Assembly: GCA_018105865.1 (NCBI GenBank)
Contig: CM030851.1
Location: 561,501-625,500 of the forward strand
Direction: 5' to 3'
Origin: Metaphire vulgaris
Lineage: Eukaryota > Annelida > Clitellata > Crassiclitellata > Megascolecidae
Length of the DNA stretch: 64,000 bases
Position 1 is the first letter of the stretch. The number at the start of each line of letters is the position of its first letter. A program made the position numbers and the translations under genes. A model generated the notes under the pieces. It was not told the origin of the DNA and made no database searches. It saw only the letters and a program-made list of their open reading frames with translations. Below are positions 57,445 to 64,000 of the stretch, piece after piece.

Positions 57445-58520
57445 GCTTCCCTCCCTTTGTAGTCAACGAAGAAACAGATGAGAGCAACAGCTGTGCTCAT
57501 ATTGCGATCGCCGTCTTGAGTAAGGCCTTAGTTGCTTAGTGTTTGTGTGTCTTCCTGTGTGCAAGTAACTTAGATTGTTGTCAGCGACTTTGGACAGAAG
57601 AGAATATTATGAACGATGACTTCGTTTTACGCAGCATTTTTTCACAGATGTCTACAGAAACTGATGGAATATCATCAGTTGTGGTGTTTGGCTAATCTCT
57701 GAGATAGAATTCTGAAGGAATTTTCATCAGCATTTGAGCTTGATGCTCTAATGGCATTGGATACTAGTGGCCGCCTTAAAAGGCTCTCTAACATCATTGT
57801 TAGTTTTCTGTAATTTTCATGACGTTTTGTATTGTTAATATTTTATTATATTTTTTATTTTTTATTACTGACATTCTTCGTTTGCATCAAAGAGCTGTTT
57901 TGAAGAGAATTTTCGTGTGTTCTTAAAGGGTTGTAGAACTTTTGGAAAATTTTGCGATGAAGATTTTTGAATGAGTATTGACGGTAGAAGACAAATCATG
58001 ATAAAGACTTTCTGATTTCTGGTGATTTTTGTGGCTCTCACTGTGGTAAGGTTTTAGGGAGTTACGATCGAAGTAATTGAATTCTCAAAGTCTCGAATGT
58101 ATTTTTTATTTGTCGTAGTAATTATTGAATCTTGGTGTTCCATTGACGTCCTTTGTATGAAAGTAAAGTCTAAAAGTAATGAATTTTTTCAGTGAACATA
58201 GGTCTAGCATTAAATGTTTACTGGGTAATTTCTGCAAGTCTTTGTTTCTTATGTGTTCATACGATGTCACATGTTGCATTTTACGTCGTTTTTGTCTCTG
58301 CCTTTAGACATATTTTTTGTATTTTTAATGGTATTGTTCCAGCATGATATTTTTTAATGTTGAAAGAAATATTAGAAATGTTTTGACAATTTTATCTTTT
58401 TTGTAATGGCTGTTTTCTCCCCATTTTGTAGGCAACAATATTTTCATTTTGCCTTTGATCTTAGGAGCTCATTGTTAATGTGAAGCTTGTGCTAATAAAC
58501 AGTCTGTGTTGAAATCTGGT
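57445..58520 (+). other. Ack 3' UTR with poly(A) signal
   Basis: AT-rich sequence after the stop at 57442-57444. The first convincing AATAAA is at 58494-58499 (GTGCTAATAAACAG), giving a 3' UTR of about 1.07 kb. Confidence 0.55.
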
Positions 58521-58631
58521 TGCATCTGTGTTGCTGATCGTAATGCATGACATTGGATGGAGTCAAAGGGCATGACCTTGATGCCTCAGCCATTTGAAGT
58601 GTGTTGATCATTAACTTAACTGTCGTACGTA

Positions 58632-58708
58632 CAGGGTGGCACAAAAAAAACGGACTAGTCACATTAGATTTGGCATTTAATGTAGTCCGGTTTTTTTGTG
58701 CCACCCTG
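58632..58708. mobile_element. Mini-mariner MITE with TA TSD
   Basis: CAGGGTGGCACAAAAAAAAC and its inverted partner ending TTTTTGTGCCACCCTG make a near-complete 77-bp palindrome. TA lies on both sides (58630-58631 and 58709-58710). Same family as 34761-34834. Confidence 0.95.
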
Positions 58709-59019
58709 TATTTGGTTGTATTAATTCTGGTCATATAGCAGTATTTCTTCCTCGTTGACTTTGTATATGGAGTTGCTGTGGGAAAATTTGGTCGGAATAT
58801 ATATATTTGAAGGATGAAATTGGTAAGTAAGTAAAATGTGCAAGTCAACCAAATACGTGTACAGTCTCAAGTAGTCATCGTAAATGTATTGATTGTAGAA
58901 CTGTTGTGCTTTGTGTGTTTATACAAAGTTTATTTACCGGCTTTTTATAAATCTGTTTATTGAAATATGCTTCTTGTATTTTAGTTTTTATGCTGCGTTT
59001 ACAATTGAGCTGACAATGT

Positions 59020-59507
59020 CAGGGCCGTTTTAAATACGTTATATGTACCTAAGGTCCCCCCAAACCAGGGGGCTTCGGCGGACCGTGGAAAACAGTTTAA
59101 AAAAATAACTCACTTAAAATGAAGTAAAATAATAGTTGATGACCTTTTCTTTTTTTTTGTCAGAATTTTCCAAAGTTGCGAATCAAGGGAACCATAACCA
59201 GGGTGCGATTTGTGACCTGGAGCAGTGTGGGGGGAATATGTCGAGCTTGGGGAGGATGTAGTTGTTGGGAAATGTACCATGTAGTGGTGGGGATGTAGAA
59301 GTAGGGAATGCAGTTGGGCAGTGGGGGGAAGATTTCCCTTCCCCTACAAATCGACCATAACCCTCCTTCCCCCTTTGGAAAATCCTGGCTACATCACTGG
59401 TCATCACCGTTAATAGATGTTTAAAAGAAAGGTCCTCACTACTTTAAAATGGCTAGGGCCCCCTTTTTAAAATGCCTAGGGCCCCCAAACTTCTTAAAAC
59501 GGCACTG
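59020..59507. mobile_element. hAT-type MITE, with internal nesting
   Basis: CAGGGCCGTTTTAA and TTAAAACGGCACTG are inverted ends. Flanks GACAATGT and GTCAATGC agree at 6 of 8. The recurrent motif is present at about 59138-59163. CCTGGCTACATCACTGG near 59380 looks like the end of a second MITE nested within. Confidence 0.75.
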
Positions 59508-59509
59508 GT

Positions 59510-60285
59510 CAATGCAACTATTTTAAAAACCTTTTGAATTGCAAACAGACCAAATGTTTTGTGTTGTTGCAGACAATTTTGATTGTTCATTTTTTTACCA
59601 AGCTTTGTGTATTGATTGAGGCTTTGATTATAATCTATTAATGATAAAATGTTATATTTGGTTCCCGTATTTCTTTTGAGTATTTTAGCCAATTGGTGCT
59701 GTATTTTATACCTTGCGGTATTCTTGATCTCATCCACCAAAAGACGTCAAAAGTTTTCTTTCCACACAAAAAGCATTGGAATTAAGATTCACTGTTCACT
59801 CATGATAATGAAATGGCTAATGCCACCAGAGATTTTGCATTACCTCTTATATTGTCAAAAATAAAAGCCTTTTTTGAGTAAAAATTTGCTTTGGATTTAT
59901 AATTAAATTATTTTATTTATTTATGCTGTACCTTTACAGTATATTATATTTGAACATTAAATTGCATTTGTTAAAAGTGTGACTGCAAAATTTCAGATAA
60001 CAGTAGTTCAGCAGTCGTGGTCTGAATCGTTACCAGTTTTTTCTTGTCGTTATAAAGTTGCTTCACATTGTCAGAAACAAACTATTTATTATTGCATATT
60101 TTATGGTAAATTCTGTGTGAATAATGTCAATTGTTTGCCAAAAGCATTTTATAATCTTTATCGTTCTTCTTTGTGTTGAGGATTTGACATTTCCTCTTTG
60201 CTTAATAAGACTAATTTGCCAAATGAAAACGGTGAGAGGATGCAGCCCTCGGGCTGTGCCAGGGAAAGTAACCAGTCTTTGCATA
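59510..60285. other. AT-rich, nothing recognised
   Basis: No coding or repeat signature that I can support. Confidence 0.45.
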
Positions 60286-60296
60286 GTAGTAGTAGT

Positions 60297-60698
60297 CAGG
60301 CCCGCCGGAACGAATTTTCATCAGGGGGTGCAGATTTTCTCCAGATAAAAGCAGTAGCATCATTTCACACTTTTCTTTGGGGCAAGATAATTGTTTGCAA
60401 ATTTTCGGCAAATTTTGGCAATTTTATGGCCAATTTTAGCAATTTTTGGCTAATTTTAGCAAATGTTTGGCGATTTTTTGCACTTTTTTTGCAAATGTTG
60501 GCAATTTTGGACCAATTTTAGCAAATTTTGGCAATTTTTGGGCCAGTTTTAGCAAATTTTGGCAATTTTTTGACGAATTTTAGCTGAAAGGGGGTGCAGA
60601 GGGGTGCAGCCCATCTTCTTTCCAGGGGTGCACTGCACCCCCTACATTTTTCCAGGGGTGCAGCTGCACCCTCTGCACCCCCACTTGCGGCAGGCCTG
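60297..60698. mobile_element. hAT-type MITE inserted in a (TAG)n microsatellite
   Basis: Starts CAGGCCCGCCGGAA and ends TTGCGGCAGGCCTG. The TSD is GTAGTAGT (60289-60296 and 60699-60706), taken from the TAG repeat itself, which continues to about 60772. The interior is an array of AATTTTGGCAATTTTAGC-like units (about 60395-60585) and GGGGTGCAG repeats. Confidence 0.85.
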
Positions 60699-60741
60699 GT
60701 AGTAGTAGTAGTAGTAGTAGTAGTAATAGTAGCAGTAGTAA

Positions 60742-60772
<31 letters not shown>

Positions 60773-60784
60773 TTAGTGGGATCT

Positions 60785-61910
60785 CTCCTGTGTTAATAGC
60801 CACTTGAGCTCGGCCAGCCGAATCTGCTACAACTTGTCTTTTAGTGCACATTGTAGACCCAACTCTACCTCTACAGAAACCATTTAGCCGTCTACACTCA
60901 CGACAGCTCCCGTATCATAAAGGGCATTTCCAGTTCTTCGTAATTCCGTCAGGTTCGGCGATGGATTACTGTCTCGCAGATGACCGCCCTCAAGGATTCG
61001 CCGCCTGATTTTCGCCACGCGGAGAATTTTTCCCAGCATCCATGCGGTCCTTCAAGTTTCAACATCCTTTCTGCGTTTTCGCTGACTCTTCTCGACGGAA
61101 CGTCTTCTTTCGGAAGACCGCCTTCTCAAGGGCCCACTGCCCGATTTCGACAAGGCAGCGAACTCTTTTGTGCCATCTGAGCGGATTTTCCCTCAAGACC
61201 GTCATCTTCCGTTCCATGTTGATTTGTCAGCGTTGTTGACAGCGCCTTTTGCTTTGCCTTCGCCATGCTACGGCGTTATAGAAGTTTCCCAGAACCATTA
61301 CCATCTTTATTTAAAGGCGTACTGAACGTATCGCATTTCATGTATAAATGCTGGGGATCCGTGATCTTGCCATTGATATCAACTAGAAAGATGCTCGCTT
61401 CGCTCGCAGTGCAGGATAATACTAATCAAATACCTATACCTAATACCCAATCATTGAATTCATGCTGAACAACATTTCAATGATCGCCACCTAGCCAAGC
61501 TCTGCGCCACGTAATAATTAGGCCTATGTACGTTAAAATCACGCAACTGTGGCCATTTGTGACGCTGTACACGTATTTTTTGTGTACGTTAAAATGTACG
61601 TTAAAATTGCGCAACTTCCTCAAGCTACGAACAATTGTTACCAATAGCAACGTCGTCGCACGCCCACCCCTCTGATGCTGCAATGACTCGACTAAACCGT
61701 GCTAAACGTACGCTTCGTCAAACGCTTCTTCGTCAACCAATGAGAACGCTTGAAAGTAACAGAGAGACATACAGAACAAGGATCTTAATATTATAGATAT
61801 CAATGGCAAATTGACAATTGAGTGAAACGTAACACGTGTTTTGACCGGATATAAACCGCACCTTTATCAAGGTAGCTACAGCATCTGAAGAAAACTAAAT
61901 ATTTATGATT
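60785..61910. other. Intergenic, possible LINE end
   Basis: GC-richer sequence at 60850-61290 ends TACGGCGTTATAGAAG, which resembles L2-type LINE termini elsewhere in the window, but no coding hallmark was found. The remainder is unrecognised. Confidence 0.35.
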
Positions 61911-61913
61911 TAT

Positions 61914-62900
<987 letters not shown>

Positions 62901-63043
62901 CCACCTAAGGGCTGGACTTCCGAGGTTTCCGAGTTTACAGTTTCGTATTCTTTTGCGGTCGCAGAAATGATCGATTTAAATGCCTTGAAGATTAACAAAA
63001 TCGATTCTTACTCTGATTCTTCTTCGGCTGCCTTGCTTTCAGT

Positions 63044-63204
63044 CAGGGGCGTAGCTAGCAATTTGATTTGGAGGGTATAATTTGATTTGGAAAGTATAAA
63101 TCTTAAACAACTTAAAAATCTTTAAAACACATTAAAAATTTTAAGGTAGTCGGATTTTGGGGGGTATATATATACCGATATACCCCCCCGTCGCTACGCC
63201 CCTG
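63044..63204. mobile_element. hAT-type MITE, perfect 8-bp TSD
   Basis: CAGGGGCGTAGCTAGC and GTCGCTACGCCCCTG are the ends. CTTTCAGT flanks both sides (63036-63043 and 63205-63212). It is the same family as 30988-31172: shared GGAGGGTATAA, GGGGGGTATATA and ACCGATATACCCCCC. Confidence 0.95.
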
Positions 63205-63214
63205 CTTTCAGTGC

Positions 63215-64000
63215 CTTATTCAGACCCCAGGCCTTTGGGGGGAGATTGACCTGGCTGGAGGGGAAAAGACAGTGTAATGCAAAGATTGTGACAGTGTTGG
63301 GATTTGGGAGAATTTTTGTGGTTGGGGCGGGGCTATGAGGTCTGTATAAAAGTCTGCTTGCTTTGTTGAGGGCATAGAATTCCCCTGTGCTCAGCAGTCT
63401 GTTGTGGTGATCCTCAGAAGCACTTAGCTCATTGTTATCTATTTATTCTTTTTAGTTTGTCTATTGATTTATAATTATCTCTGTTTAGGCATATAGGCCT
63501 CATTATCTTTTCCTTTCCATCATATGCCTGTCAATGCTAAGTTCTCCAGTTTCTCGAAGAATTCCTTCTGTGATTTCTCTATGATTCAGTTCTTATAACA
63601 AATATTCAGAGATATTTTTACACTCTCTAACACCCTCCAACACCCCCTAATTTGAAAATTTGACACTCCTGAAATTGGTAAATTAGTATGCAATGGTATG
63701 CATAAAATTGCATACTAATTAGCCCTAAACACTCCCCTCCAATGGAAAAGTGCACCCCTCAACTTTTATTCTCGGATGACCTTTTTCTTGTCAGCCTTTT
63801 TTCTGAGATTTGATAACGTTTTTTGCTTGTCAGCCTTTTTCGGCAGAGACTTCCAAATTCCGACACCCTCCCAGATTTTCCCGACACCCTCCCCACCCCC
63901 AAATTCACAATCCTAGAAATAACCCTGCAGATATTAAATGGAGAAGTCTGGTTCTTTTAGTTCTTGACGAGTTACCAATAATACTGAAGAGGAGGTGAGG
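63215..64000. other. Window end, MITE-like motifs only
   Basis: Two reverse copies of the recurrent motif lie at 63775-63794 and 63812-63833, amid C-rich stretches of the type found inside MITEs. Element boundaries were not found before the window ends. Confidence 0.4.

Overview
The window is animal nuclear DNA: spliced genes with GT/AG introns, many microsatellites, several clades of non-LTR retrotransposon (LINE), Tc1/mariner, and many hAT-type short inverted-repeat elements (MITEs) with 8-bp target-site duplications (TSDs). No bacterial or organellar feature is present. A marine invertebrate is likely, given an Ack kinase beside a candidate orcokinin-like neuropeptide precursor and L2/CR1/RTE/hAT repeats, but the phylum cannot be fixed from the sequence. 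I found no tRNA, rRNA or CRISPR signal by eye.

Layout. (1) 0.4-2.2 kb, minus strand: three exons of a gene with a DUF4806-like domain, 5' end not found. (2) 2.7-13 kb: LINE graveyard with nested insertions, long (TA)n and (TATC)n tracts, and the first copy (5.29-6.4 kb) of a block that recurs at 61.9-62.9 kb. (3) 15.0-34.7 kb: a tandem duplication of a small secreted-peptide gene. Each copy has a TATA box, a CRE palindrome, a 22-codon signal-peptide exon and a downstream coding exon. Copy B (exons 24490-24555 and 33669-34022) is intact and encodes a 139-residue precursor with two peptides of the form xFDTLGGGxIPxxD before basic sites. Copy A (exons 16715-16780 and 18920 onward) has a LINE fragment in its second exon, and exon piece plus LINE were then amplified in tandem. 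(4) 34.7-46 kb: MITEs, LINE 3' ends, microsatellites and AT-rich DNA. (5) 46.36-57.44 kb, plus strand: a 12-exon, 688-residue Ack/TNK2-family protein with SAM, kinase, SH3 and CRIB regions. All splice phases agree. Its catalytic loop reads HGN instead of HRD and its DFG motif reads DFC, so it looks like a pseudokinase. Its introns hold a mariner, two hAT elements and a piggyBac-like MITE. (6) 58.6-64 kb: mini-mariner, hAT MITEs and the second copy of the 5.3-kb block.

The two main genes are not functionally linked: one would act in regulated secretion and the other in Cdc42/Rac-type signalling. Most of the rest is transposon history that can be read in detail because nested insertions, TSDs and empty sites survive. 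One recurrent finding is a roughly 20-bp motif (GACAAGCAAAAAAGGTC and relatives) found at least 15 times, mostly inside MITEs whose termini differ.
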